Assembly: GCA_015680685.1 (NCBI GenBank)
Contig: MNCI01007580.1
Span: 917,314-981,313 of the forward strand
Length of the DNA stretch: 64,000 nucleotides
Direction of reading: 5' to 3'
Origin: Gnetum montanum
Taxonomy: Eukaryota; Streptophyta; Gnetopsida; Gnetales; Gnetaceae
Shown: one piece after another, positions 12,324-23,073 of the stretch
Layout: every line of letters starts with the position of its first letter
How positions within the stretch are numbered: position 1 is the first letter of the stretch
The notes under the pieces: generated by a model
What the model was told of the DNA's origin: nothing
Seen by the model: the letters and a program-made list of their open reading frames with translations, nothing else
Databases searched by the model: none
Position numbers and translations under genes: made by a program

Positions 12324-12586
12324 GATGAAAAAAAGGCTCCTATCATATTTAAGCATGCAAATAACCTAACTATACATTAGTTTTCTTAACTTATCATCAA
12401 AATACATAGGGAAGATGACATGATGTTCATGCATGTTTTACGAAAGAACCAACTGTAGCTATAGTAGAAGATCTTAAGGAAGCCCTGATCAATCCTAGAC
12501 TACAAGAATTCCAAGCATTCTACATGGCCTTGATAGTTGACCTTAGTGATTATGAGCCTCATCTGAGGTAAGACCTTCAAGATCAG

Positions 12587-13920
12587 ATGGTAGAGGAGGA
12601 GGAGGCCTATCGTAGCTTCTCATTTGATCACTCGGATAAGGAGCAAGGAAAGAAAGCACACATCAAAGGTAGGGGACCATTCCATCATGAAGGTCCATGG
12701 TTGAGGGCTATCAATCCAAATTCTACTGAGACCTATGAGGATGATTTCTCACTACGTTCCAACATCTCCACCTATCAGGACCATTTGGTGATGATAATTC
12801 CCTCTTGTTTGACTAGGGTAATTATCATGAGCTCAACGAAGCTATTTTCATTCCAAAGGATCATGTTCATAATAGCAAGATTAAATGTATCAACATAGCT
12901 AATGTTCCATTATATAGAAGATATACTAGTGGTGATTCCCAACTCTATGTACAAGCATTTGATAATGCTTGTTATCTATAAGTGATCATCAATGATTAGC
13001 AAAAGCTATAGTTATTTCCTGTACCTTCATCGAACAAGCTAAAACCTAGTACAAACCGTTACCACCTAAGTTAATTCATGCACATGAGGATATGATTAAA
13101 ATTTTCTACACAAAATTCCAAACCTATGCTCACATTTCCAACATTTGTAAGAAGATGGTTAGATGAAGGCAAGGAGCCTGTAAAGCACTATCATTTCCAT
13201 GAAGAGATATCTTCAAACTGCTCATCGCTGTCCAAACCATGGCTTCAACCAAAGAGTGCATCTCATGCATTACATGAAAGGAATAAGGTAGGAGACAAGG
13301 AAGTGAGTGGATATGTACATAATGGGCTAGGTAGACAAAAAGTCCATGGCCCAAATTAAAGTGCTCCTAGATACTATTTCTAGTATGAAGGGTGAATGGA
13401 GAAAAAAATTATCTCTAGAGGAGTATAACCATGATTCCATGTGTAGGAAGATGGCCAAAATTGTTGAAGGTATAGTCGATCCTTCTTCTATTATTAAGGC
13501 TCTAGCAAATGATCAAGTTCAAACTCATATGGCCTTGGTAGAGTTGGCCCATTGTGTGAATTAAGTTTGGGATGTCATGGACAAGAAAATGATTACTACC
13601 CTCAAGGATCTTGAAGGTAGAGTGGTTAAGGCATTAAAAGCCATTGTACCATCTAGATGTAGAAAGAAGTATGGAGGAAAAGATATAGAGAAGCTCTCTT
13701 CCTTTAAGGACATAAGAGAAGCTTTATATGAGGCTTCCACATCCTCTAATGATGAGGATCTTTGTGAGTATTGCATAGATCCTCATGACTCACAGTGTTA
13801 CCTAAAAATGGATCACATGATTAATGAAATGGAATGAGCTAGGATGTCTTTGAAATCCACGTTTTTTAAGAAGAAAACAAGGAGGACTTCCTTCTATAGA
13901 TCATCATACTATCCTAAAGA
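12587..13920 (+). pseudogene. gag-like region of element D
   Basis: Several short open stretches (12587-12898, 13126-13359, 13577-13837) in different frames look like one frameshifted gene. The last contains CEYC-x3-H-x3-C, a spaced-down zinc-knuckle-like motif, after an acidic and basic mixed region; the canonical spacing would be x4 between Cys, His and Cys. Its place ahead of a protease-like segment supports gag. I do not recognise a specific family, and no intact product is possible. Confidence 0.4.
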
Positions 13921-14499
13921 TATGTACCCCAAAGCTATGTAGTAGTACCTATAGTGGCTAATTCCAAATCCTTGGGATGTTGTTTCATGAAATACTCTAA
14001 TGCAACAACTAATGTTGTTCCCTCCAAACCCCTATTCTAATAACCCTACCTTACAAGCTCCTCACCATCCACAACAACTTTGTTTTCTCATCCCATGTAA
14101 GGTGGGATTCCCAATCAACCACAACCAAGACAAATTATGTTGATCTTACTACGATGTTGATCTTGCTTCCATATATGCTACATGGCAATATTACCAAGCT
14201 CATATTAACTTGGTTGTAGAGGAAAATTTGAGATCCCATGGCAAGATATTTGTTTGCAAATGTAGACATGAATGCCATGGAGTTGAATGCATGTCATCCT
14301 CTTTCTCATGTGGAGAGGATAATCCTTCAAGCATAATAAGAGTTAGAATCCAAGAGGTCCCAATACCATTCCCTAAGCATTATCAAAGTAATCCATCCAC
14401 TTTAAAAAATAGTTTTTCCAATGTATTTGGTAGTTTGAATGTGATTTCATGTAATACTAGTGCTTTTGTAATTATCATAATGTTTAAGGTGGCCACATG

Positions 14500-14860
14500 A
14501 GTAATAACAAAAGGTCATATATTCAAAAAGAAGGTCAATCTTGGTAGTCCCATGGTGAAAATCCTAATTGGTGAGAAATGTTATTACCTAGATCTATGTG
14601 AATTTGGTTTGGGAGTCAATATCATTTCCTTGCAATAATACCTTTATTTGGGGCTTCTTCCTCTAACATCAAATTAAGGTTGGCAAACCAGTCTTACACA
14701 TACCTTGTGGGATAAGTGAATGATGTTATGACTACTTTGGTGGGATAGTCTTGCCTTTCTAATTTCTTAGTGATCAAACAAAAAAAATAGGGTGGGAGAT
14801 AGCTTTCTTATCATCATGGAAAGAGCCTAGCTAAGAATCATTTATGCCAAGTTAGTTTTC
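14500..14860 (+). pseudogene. retropepsin-like fragment of element D
   Basis: In translation the segment around 14550-14635 reads MVKILIGEKCYYLDLCEFGLGVNIIS, given here only as the core positions: the D-x-G-x-G-V-N-I pattern matches the active-site loop of plant gypsy aspartic proteases (usually D-L-G-A/S-x-V-N), but the catalytic Asp aligns to Glu. Further on, SCLSNFLVIK and the LSYHHGKSLAK stretch resemble the C-terminal flap and ILGRPFL part. The segment is broken by stops. Position between gag and integrase supports the call. Confidence 0.45.
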
Positions 14861-15129
14861 CAATGCCTTCAACTTGAAATTGGTAGGAAAGATGCAACAA
14901 AGAAGACACACTACAATTGAATCTTATGCAATCCTTCTTAGTCATCTGGCAAGCATAGTTGCAATTGCAATATCATGGAGCATCTCTACGCCATTAGAGA
15001 CATAAATTGCCTTGATGAATGTCTAGTCCATAAAGCTACACATTAGATATTTGAGAGACCAATTAATGCTCTTGCCTTATTTGATGTTGAAGCATCTGAT
15101 TTGGAAAGGGAGAACACAATGAAGGTAGA

Positions 15130-15655
15130 TGTGGTGGTGCAATACAATTAAAATGAATTTTATGGATAGATAGAATCCATTATAAAGAGACAATTAAAAC
15201 TACATCATATGATCTAGTGTATGGACAAGAATCATTTTTATCCATAAATCTACAAATTCCAAAAAATTAATTTTTTTTAGATTATTTGTCAACTAATGAA
15301 CATTTAATTTCATGCACATATTATATTTGGGGCTTAGAACTTAAAAGGGTCAAAGTAGTTAAAAACTTGTTTGAACATCAAAAAATTTTCACAAGATGAT
15401 TTGATAAGAAATATGAAGCTAAAGTTATTAAGGTAGGTGATCTAATCCTTAAGAGAGAGAGCATCTAGTCAAATAGGTTCTCAAAATAAGTTTTCTCCTA
15501 TATGGTCGAGTTGATATCAAGTCATAGATGTTAGTGGTCCCAATGTTTAAAAAGTTGCAAATTTAAAACAAAACAGACTATATAAAAATTTTAATGCATT
15601 TAACTTAAAGAATTTCTATTTAGGTGCCCCTCATGAATACTTGGTAGATTCGTAG
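15130..15655 (+). pseudogene. integrase C-terminal fragment of element D
   Basis: The stretch reads as W-x-DRIHYKETIKTTSYDLVYGQE, the conserved TSPYxLVYG block that follows the integrase core in Ty3/gypsy elements, then FDKKYEAKVIKVGDLILK, the GDLVL beta-strand of the C-terminal DNA-binding domain. The DDE core is not present upstream. This family inserts the cDNA into the host genome; this copy cannot. Confidence 0.6.
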
Positions 15656-17051
15656 TTGCCTTCTTTCTTTTTCTTCTCATGCATTTCATACGTATAGAGT
15701 TGCAATTGCATATTTTTCTTGCATTTTCATAGTATTTTCTATACATGCATAGTTTTTCATGAGTTTTTCACTATTCTCATGGTATGGTCTATGTGCATGT
15801 TTCAATATGATTTTAATCATCATTTTTATCTTTTGAGTGGCTAGGCATTGGATCATCATAACACCATTTGAAGATAATGCAAATATGATATTTGATATTT
15901 TAGTCATGTTGTATCATATGATTGCTCATGCTCTCTATTATATCATATATCTACAAAGTTCTTATGATTCTTCCCAATCTATTTTGAAAGGTAATGAATT
16001 TATTAGTCATTTTGGATTATGGAGGATAGGATTTCTACTAACTTATCATGTTCATATCATAGTTATTTGAATGTAGGACATGTGAAGTTGGATAATGGGT
16101 AGCCATAATCACTAGGTAACTTTAAAAAAATCATATCTTTCCTTCCATAAGTCATAGCCCTCATGTATGATGATCCATGACTGTCTTGTGAGCAATGGGG
16201 CAAAGTGATTTCCTCTCAACTTGAGAACCCTTAGCCATCTAGGTGACCTACTATGATGCTACCTAGTTCATAACAAAAGGCATATGCACAAGGATTGAAC
16301 TACACCATGGATAAATTTTTTGAGAGGATCTTGTTCATTGGTGGTGCAACTAATCAACCAAACTCATGTTGGAATTTCTAACTTAAGAATGAAGTGCACC
16401 ATCATTAAAGTTTCCTTTAAAAAGGCATGTTCATTGGTAGTGTAATAGCTTCTTAACTATGATGGGGTCCAGTAGCAATCCTTATCCTACCCTTTCCATC
16501 CCCTTTCCATCCCAAAAAATATCCCAGTTTTCACACCAGTTTCCTTTTTTTTTTTTGAATCCCTTCAATAAAATTAAAATAAAAAATTCCCTATTTTTCC
16601 TATTTCATTCTCTTCTTTAAAAAAAAACCTAAGGAAAAATTCAAACTTTGTGGCTAGCCATGATTTAAAGGAAGCATGTCCTCTTCATAAAGTTTAGTAT
16701 AAGTCTTGTTCTCAAAGGTATCCTTTATACTAATGACTTTTATCTTAGAAATGATTGGGAATGAAATCTTAACTATAAATTATAATTTATAAAATATACA
16801 TGGCATATATTAAATCTTGATTAAATAAGATGGTGTGAAAGGTAACCCATGTCTAGGTACCCTTTTGATTATTTGATTATTTTAATTATTATTCAATACC
16901 ATAGTCCACCTTATAATTTTGCAAATTTGTTATGCATTTCATGTTTTTACGATCATAAAGGTTCCTTATATATAGGATATTTTTACATCATGTAATTTTT
17001 TTATTAGTTTTGGTATCTTTGCACTTGCATGCAACTCAAGTTTAGGGCTAA
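15656..17051 (+). other. 3' untranslated stretch of element D
   Basis: About 1.4 kb without a plausible gene. It is AT-rich with a T run near 16541-16553. It ends in the candidate polypurine tract at 17036-17051. I see no further structure. Confidence 0.4.
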
Positions 17052-18047
17052 ATGTTGACATCAACATTGCCATAAGTTATAAGTTTTTTTTTGTTTATTG
17101 GGACCTAGGCTTATATTTTATGGTCATTAACCACAAATTTTAGCTTCTCAACATAGGGGTATGGGTACATTTAAGAAACATTGTTAACATTTTTAGTTAT
17201 TAATTATATATATTAGAACTTATTATTATTAAAATTTCTAAATAACAATGAAAAATAAATTTTAAAGATAATTAGTTTTACTAAGTGGAGATCTTATTTA
17301 ATTAAAAGTAGGTCTATATCACAAATAAAAACATTTTTTTATTTTTCTAAAATTGAGGGAGGTTCCTAAGATATGTTCACATTAAAAGTGCCAACCAACT
17401 TACCACATTAACAGTAACTTCAAATCATAAATTGGAGTTGCTAGTCAAGGATAATATCCATTTTTATTATGGGCATAAGAAAATGGTTTACCTACTATTC
17501 TTGGAACCATGGGAATTAGTAGATTCCAATTAGCACTCTGTCAGCAAGTCTTGTTAGTGACATGCATCAATGGAATGCATGAGTAATGGATAATATGCAC
17601 AATGTCATATGGCACATGTGAGCCTACTTACAACAATGGCTACAGTGGTGGATACAACAAGGCTAAGATGCTTTCCATATGATTTTTCAAACACACCTTT
17701 CTTTTCTATCTTGATTTGATTTTTCAAGACTATGCAAGGAGCAATGACAATAATGGTGGCTGCACCAAGGCTAAGCTCAATGATATGACCACACATGTCG
17801 ACTACATTGCATGGTGTACAAGGCTTTTGCTTGATGGTTGTATCAAGGAGTTGGTGGTAGCAAGCTGGCGATCTCTGACAATTCTTATTTTACAACATGA
17901 ATGCTTTCAAGTTTATTATGAAAGGAAGTCTACAATAAGGACTATGTTTTACTAGTGGTAAACACACAAAAAGAAGGTGCTATCACTAGTGACCCCACCT
18001 TCATTAATGCCATTATTGATAACATTTGGAAGATGTTGTCTCTAAAA
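17052..18047. other. candidate 3' LTR start of D, then unassigned DNA
   Basis: The sequence begins with ATGTTGACATCAACAT (17052-17067), a hairpin-capable inverted repeat with 7-base arms, right after a polypurine-like tract. Two imperfect copies of a ~30-base block ending CAACAAGGCTAAG / CACCAAGGCTAAG lie near 17640-17670 and 17745-17775. No coding region is convincing. The stretch ends at the target duplication of the copia mini element. Confidence 0.3.
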
Positions 18048-18052
18048 ATATT

Positions 18053-18516
18053 TGTTAGATATGTGAAGATAAAATTTGTAGTTAACTTGTGTTGAACTTC
18101 ACTTTTCTCTTCTACTGTTTATTTAGTTTTACAATTTTCTAAAAATATAAAGAGAAGAGTTAAAATATCTAAAACTTGTTGTAAAAAAAATGTTAAGACT
18201 TGTCTAAGTTAATTATTGGTTGTTTTCATTATTGTAACCATGGATCTAGGTATTTAAATCCATATTGGATTGGTTATGGTCATTGAATTAAGGTTGTGTG
18301 GTCTCTTGTGTAAGGGTTGTTGTGTAGAAGCAACTCACTTATGATCCTTGTAAACATCTCTATGTATCTCTATAATTTTGAAGATGTTGTAAGCATCTCT
18401 TTTGTTTCTCTCTCACTCCATTCTACAAGTTTAATTTCCTTGGTGTTGTGCTAGTTTATTTTATGTTAGTAATAATTGGTAATAACAATTTTTGCACAAT
18501 GTGTAATTTAGTAACA
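18053..18516 (+). repeat. 5' LTR of copia mini element
   Basis: Starts TGTTAGATATG and ends GTAACA. It is preceded by the target duplication ATATT and followed after two bases by the primer-binding site. A CTATTTAAATCC-type TATA box precedes the middle of the repeat in the corresponding position of both copies. Confidence 0.9.
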
Positions 18517-18686
18517 AGTGGTATGAGTGTAAGACTAAGTTATTTAATGTTTGTTTTTGACTAAGCATAAAGTTTTTCAAGGTGGTTTGGATTTGCATAT
18601 TCTTTTTTGGTTTTAGTGTACATTATTTTAGTGGAAGCTGTATGTACAAGATAGTGAAGATGTCTTGTTTTTGTTCTCATTGATGA

Positions 18687-18770
18687 ATAAAACAAATGGA
18701 AAAGAAAAAGAGACCAAGATGTTGGCATTGTCATAATATTGGACATATGAAAAAGTATTACTCTATTTTT
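18687..18770 (+). pseudogene. gag zinc-knuckle remnant in the copia mini element
   Basis: Translation from 18711 reads RPRCWHCHNIGHMKKYYS. This is the CX2CX4HX4C nucleic-acid-binding knuckle of copia gag with the last Cys replaced by Tyr (TAC at 18759-18761, one transition from TGC). Basic residues precede it, as in intact gag proteins. Only about 20 codons are recognisable before a stop. Confidence 0.6.
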
Positions 18771-19146
18771 TGAGGTATGATGATGTTGTCTCTGGTAATG
18801 TTGTACCCTCTAGGCATGTTTTTGTTGAAGAGATATATCCCATTATGTTAAATTATTTGCTATATCTCTTTTGTTTGTTCAGATTTTGTGTTAGCATGTA
18901 TTCTAATTTTTTGAGGTAATATTTGGAATGATGGTATTATGATAGCTCATGTTGTTTTGGCTTGAAAAGGCTTAGTTTGTTAGAATGTTTTATATAGAGA
19001 TTCTCTTCAAATAGTTGTATGCACACTTGTAATTTTTTTTGGCACGACATATTGATTGATGAAGTTGTCCTAGCTTATTTTTCATTAGTTTGAGTGATTT
19101 ATTTTCAATTGGGAGATGGTGAGTGATTTGTCTTCAATTATAAGAT

Positions 19147-19634
19147 TGTTAGAGATGTAAAGATAAAATTTGTAGTTAACTTATGTTGAACTTTACTTTT
19201 CTCTTTTAATATTTGTTTACTTCTATAATTTTGTAAAAATATGAAAAGAAAAGTTAAAATATCTAAAACTTATTGTAAAAGAAAAGTGAAGACATGTCTA
19301 AGTTAATTATTGGTCGTTTCTATTATTATGACCATGGATCTAGCTATTTAAATTTGTCTTGGGTTGGTTATATTTAGTGAGCTGAGGGTGTATGGTATCT
19401 TGCATAAGGGTTGTTGTGTGGAAGCAACTGACTTGTGATCTTTGTAAACAACTCTATGTATCTGTGTAATTTTGAAGATGTTGTAAAAAGTTATTAAGTT
19501 TTTTTTCTGTTTATCTCCCTTATTTCTCTCTCACTTCATTCTACAAGTTTTATTTTCATGGTGTTGTGTTAGTTTATTTTGTGCTGGTAATATATGGTAA
19601 TAATGATTTTTTCACAATATGTAATTTGGTAATA
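19147..19634 (+). repeat. 3' LTR of copia mini element
   Basis: Starts TGTTAGAGATG and ends GTAATA where the 5' copy ends GTAACA. The bases before it, CAATTATAAGAT, sit where copia elements have a CAAGTGGGAGAT-type polypurine tract, so the tract has decayed. It is followed by the target duplication ATATT. Confidence 0.88.
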
Positions 19635-19645
19635 ATATTCTTGTT

Positions 19646-20479
19646 TGATGAGCAATGAGTAGTTCCTACACCCAACCATACGAATCATAAGCATTCACAT
19701 GTAATCTGGTCAAATTCCATGGATAGAACTAGCATGGCACCTAGATTATTATTTATTGGTTACAGTTCGCTTTCTTCTCACTTGGACTAGTGGCAACTTT
19801 ATGACATATGATTTAGTCCAAAGTGAGACATATGATTATTGATCTTGTGCAACTTTAAACTAATCATAATAATGACATAGAAATTAACTATTTAATCTAA
19901 TTAATAACAAAAAGATAAATCCTAAACTAGCCTAAGGATGATGAGTGTCCATTCCCAGCTTGCCGTACATATCCTAAACTCATGTACTCACTACTAGGAT
20001 TACTAAGTGTTATGCTACTGGGTGAACCAAGCAATAATGTTATTGGGATTACCAAGCAAACACATGTTTATGTCCAAAATTGGTTGTGCTTATTCCATCG
20101 ACTGATTAATGTACATGGAAATGTAAATATTAACTATGTACATGAAAAGTAAATTGCATTGAAAGTAAATCTATTCTATTCGAAGTGTTACAAGGAGTTT
20201 CAAGAATCTCATCTTTATTGTCATCACATCAAAGTGTCTAGGTACATTGATGCTCAAATAAGAATTCGTATAATCCTTGAAGTCTTACTGTGGACACTTT
20301 GAAAATATTCTAATCATTTGAAATGAAACTACAAGAACCTAGCTACTCTATTGACTCTATGATGCCATAAATGTGGTGGGTTCACACATTTGTATAGGTA
20401 GAGATAAATCCTACATCAACACATGTTCCCATGCATTGATGCATGCTCGTCAACACAACCCAAAAATGGTAATCCATCA
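19646..20479 (-). repeat. 3' LTR of element C
   Basis: This 834-bp sequence is homologous to the LTRs of A and B in minus orientation: plus-strand start TGATGAGCAATGAG, end CCATCA. To its right the sequence TATCCCCATGACTCAC and the following ~200 bases match the LTR-proximal 3' regions of A (6783) and B (23074). Hence it is the 3' LTR of a minus-strand element whose 5' LTR is not found in the window. It starts six bases after the copia mini element's target duplication. Confidence 0.8.
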
Positions 20480-22244
20480 TATCCCCATGACTCACTAAAA
20501 ACCTGTTCATGAATGAACAAAAGGAGGATCAAGCCTCTTACAATATTGGGAAGATGTGGAATCATAGACAAATTGATTCAATTTACTAACACTAAGTGCC
20601 CAATTATACAAAATTACAACTTTTACAAAAATGGATGTTCATGAAAACAAAATTAAACATCCTTACAAATAATATCGATCATATGTACAAACTTGTAAAC
20701 AATGACAAACAAAGGCTATAAGCAAATGGGTTAGCATTAGATGTAATATGGTTTTTGGAGGTTTTAGTCTTAGCTTGCGAATGATGTCTTGGGTAATTTG
20801 GGATCAAGTAAGAAGCTTTGTTTTACTGTTTTCCCTTACTACTATAGTTCATAATGGGAATTTCGACCAAGGATCCTCTATGATGTTTCTAGCTTCAAGG
20901 TCAATGGTAATTAGGCCATTTCAATGCATTAGGGTTATGTAGTCAAAAGGGCTCACAAGCTTTGGGTTTTCAAGGTTAACTTGGTCTAACAATGTCATAA
21001 GATGGGTTTACTTAGGCTCCAATGACTAGCTGAGTTGTTTCCACATCTCATTAGCTCAATATTACATGACAACATGAGCACATCAAGTAGCATTTGTGTG
21101 ATAAATTGCTACACAATGTTAAAATAATGCTAAGGCCAAAGCATAGTAGAATCAATTTAAATAAGGCCCAAAAGAAGGTTATAACAAGGTGAAATATGGC
21201 TAGACAAGGTTAAAACATGGTCAAAATAAGGTAAAATGAGGTAACTAAGGCAGAGTAAGGTTGTAACATTGGAAATGAAGGTCATAAAAGATAGTTTGGG
21301 GTGGAACAAGGACCAAATGATGTAGGGTAAGGTTGAACCAAGGTTAAACAAGGTCAAAACCATGTAAAAATGATACAAAATGATGCTAAATGATCACAAA
21401 TGATGTCAAAATGGCACAATATGGTATCAAATGGAGCAAAATGATACCTAATGACATCAAGTGATGTCAAATGATGATCCAATAATATCAAATGAGGCCA
21501 AATGATGTCCCAAAGTCACCAAATGGTAGTCAAGTATCATCAAATGATAGAAAGTGAGCATGAACAAGGTTGTACATAGCATAGGTAATAATAGTTATTG
21601 TAGGCTGTGAATTTTAGGTTTTCATGGTTGGAAATCCAATGGGAAAAAGGTTGTATACTACTAAAGTAGGGGAGGGAGGTGCAAGCTGTTGAGATAGGCA
21701 AGAAGTTAAAGAAAATATGTTGTAAAATGTCCAATAATGAAAAAGTTATAGAAAATAGGTTGAGAATGTTGAAAATAAATAGGAGAGCTTGTGAATATAA
21801 ATAAGCTTTGCTAAAATGAAACCATTGGTGAACTAGTAGTGAATTACTAGAGAATTGTTTGTTTGTTTGTTTTAATATTATATTCTTTGCAATGCTCTTT
21901 TCTTTTTTCTTTTATTTATCAATCAAAGCATTTTTATTAATTACATGTATATTCTTAAAGCATTTTTATTAATGACATGTATATTTAAATAACTAAACTA
22001 ACCATTCCACCATTTACCCATAGGAAATGAAAAATGATTTAGAAAATGCCAAGTCGATAAAAGGTTCAACCTTCTTTTAATCAACTCCTACTATAATGAG
22101 CTATGTAGTGCGTTTAATTGAACTTATGGCCATTGACAGTTAGTAGGAGGTGGTTTCTTAGAGGGGAGTGCTCCAAGCAGTCACATAGCTTTTTAGCATA
22201 GGGCTCATCATGGGACAATCACTTAAGATTGATGGAATTTTTTT
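20480..22244 (-). mobile_element. 3' interior of element C
   Basis: The first ~220 bases (to about 20700) match the LTR-proximal 3' UTRs of B and A. Beyond that I find no match to the other copies and no convincing gene. Element B is inserted at its right edge (GTGAA duplication at 22245-22249), so C's remainder should continue at 31891. Whether the minus-strand pol fragment H (35690-39790) is the rest of C is possible but unproven. Confidence 0.5.
21355..21552. repeat. degenerate AAATGATG-type tandem array
   Basis: About 200 bases consist of loosely repeated 9-13-base words such as AAATGATGCT, AAATGATCAC, AAATGATGTC, AAATGGCAC, AAATGATAGA. Just upstream (21160-21300) a related AAGGTNNAAA word recurs at similar spacing (AAGGTTAAAA, AAGGTAAAAT, AAGGTTGTAA). 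The period drifts, which suggests an old simple-sequence expansion within element C. Confidence 0.65.
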
Positions 22245-22249
22245 GTGAA

Positions 22250-23073
22250 TGATGAGCGGTGAGGTACCCCTACACCCAACCATATGAATCACTAAGGTGT
22301 TGCATGTGATCTAGTCGAATTCTGTGGACCTATAGTTATCTCATACACTAGTTTCTCTAAGAAGTGAAATGACATTGGGAACATTTTTTGTCTTCACAAC
22401 TACACTTGTGAGGCTCAAGGGTATGGTTTAAGTGTAATTGAGGCATTTGAATTTTTCTCATTTTATATTTTATGGATGTAATCGCCTACAATAAGAATAA
22501 AGAGTTAAGAAGATTAAAAGATAAATTTTCTATTACCTAGCTAGCCTAACACAAGTAACCGTCCCACTTTTCTAAACACATCTTGAACACATATAGCATT
22601 GTTGGGCTACCAAACATTAAGTGTTGCTGGGTTACCAAGTACTATATGAATGCTTGAAGTGATCTTGCTCTTGTTCATTAACAACTGGAAATAAATTGCT
22701 TAATTCAAATGCATTAAAGAAAATATTAATCTATTCTTAGTGTTGCAAGGATTTTCAAAAGAGTTCATTTTATTCCCATCATACTATTATGCTTAGGTAC
22801 ATCACTGCTTGAGCAAAGAACCGTACACACTTTAAACTCCTGCTATGGGCACTCAAAAAATATTCTAACTCTAAGAAAAAGAAATGGCAAGAGCTACACT
22901 ACCTTACTTGAAAATTGAAAACTAAACTATGCCAAAAATTGGAACCCAAGTGTTGTATTTATAGGTTAGGATATATGCCCCAACGTTAGACACCCGAAAT
23001 TAGAGCCAGGCCCTGACATTGCGTATGCAATGTCACGTACCCGATGTTACGGCCAAGAAAACATGTTTCATCA
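22250..23073 (-). repeat. 3' LTR of element B
   Basis: This is the partner of 31046-31885 with termini TGATGA...TCATCA. On the minus strand it is preceded by AAGTTGTGGGTGTA (23074-23087), the degenerate polypurine tract. The GTGAA target duplication is at 22245-22249. Confidence 0.9.

Larger units (their letters stand above)
12324..17052 (+). mobile_element. element D: degraded plus-strand Ty3/gypsy remnant
   Basis: To the right of insertion A, plus-strand gypsy fragments appear in normal order: gag-like (12580-13920), protease-like (14530-14850), then integrase C-terminus (15130-15650). Reverse transcriptase, RNase H and the integrase core are missing, so an internal deletion occurred around 14900-15130. 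A purine-containing tract (CTCAAGTTTAGGGCTAA, 17036-17051) directly followed by TGTTGACATCAACATTGCC is a good candidate for polypurine tract plus start of the 3' LTR. I could not match that LTR to a 5' copy. Confidence 0.55.
18053..19634 (+). mobile_element. small non-autonomous Ty1/copia-derived LTR element
   Basis: Direct repeats 18053-18516 (464 bp) and 19147-19634 (488 bp) flank a 630-bp interior. LTRs begin TGTTAGA. The 5-bp target duplication ATATT is intact at 18048-18052 and 19635-19639. The primer-binding site TGGTATGAGTG (18519-18529) is close to TGGTATCAGAG, the initiator-methionine tRNA site usual in copia elements. A degraded zinc knuckle (18720-18761) shows descent from a copia gag. 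There is no protease, integrase or reverse transcriptase, so it must have moved with proteins from a full-length relative. It is longer than typical TRIMs but of that kind. Confidence 0.9.
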
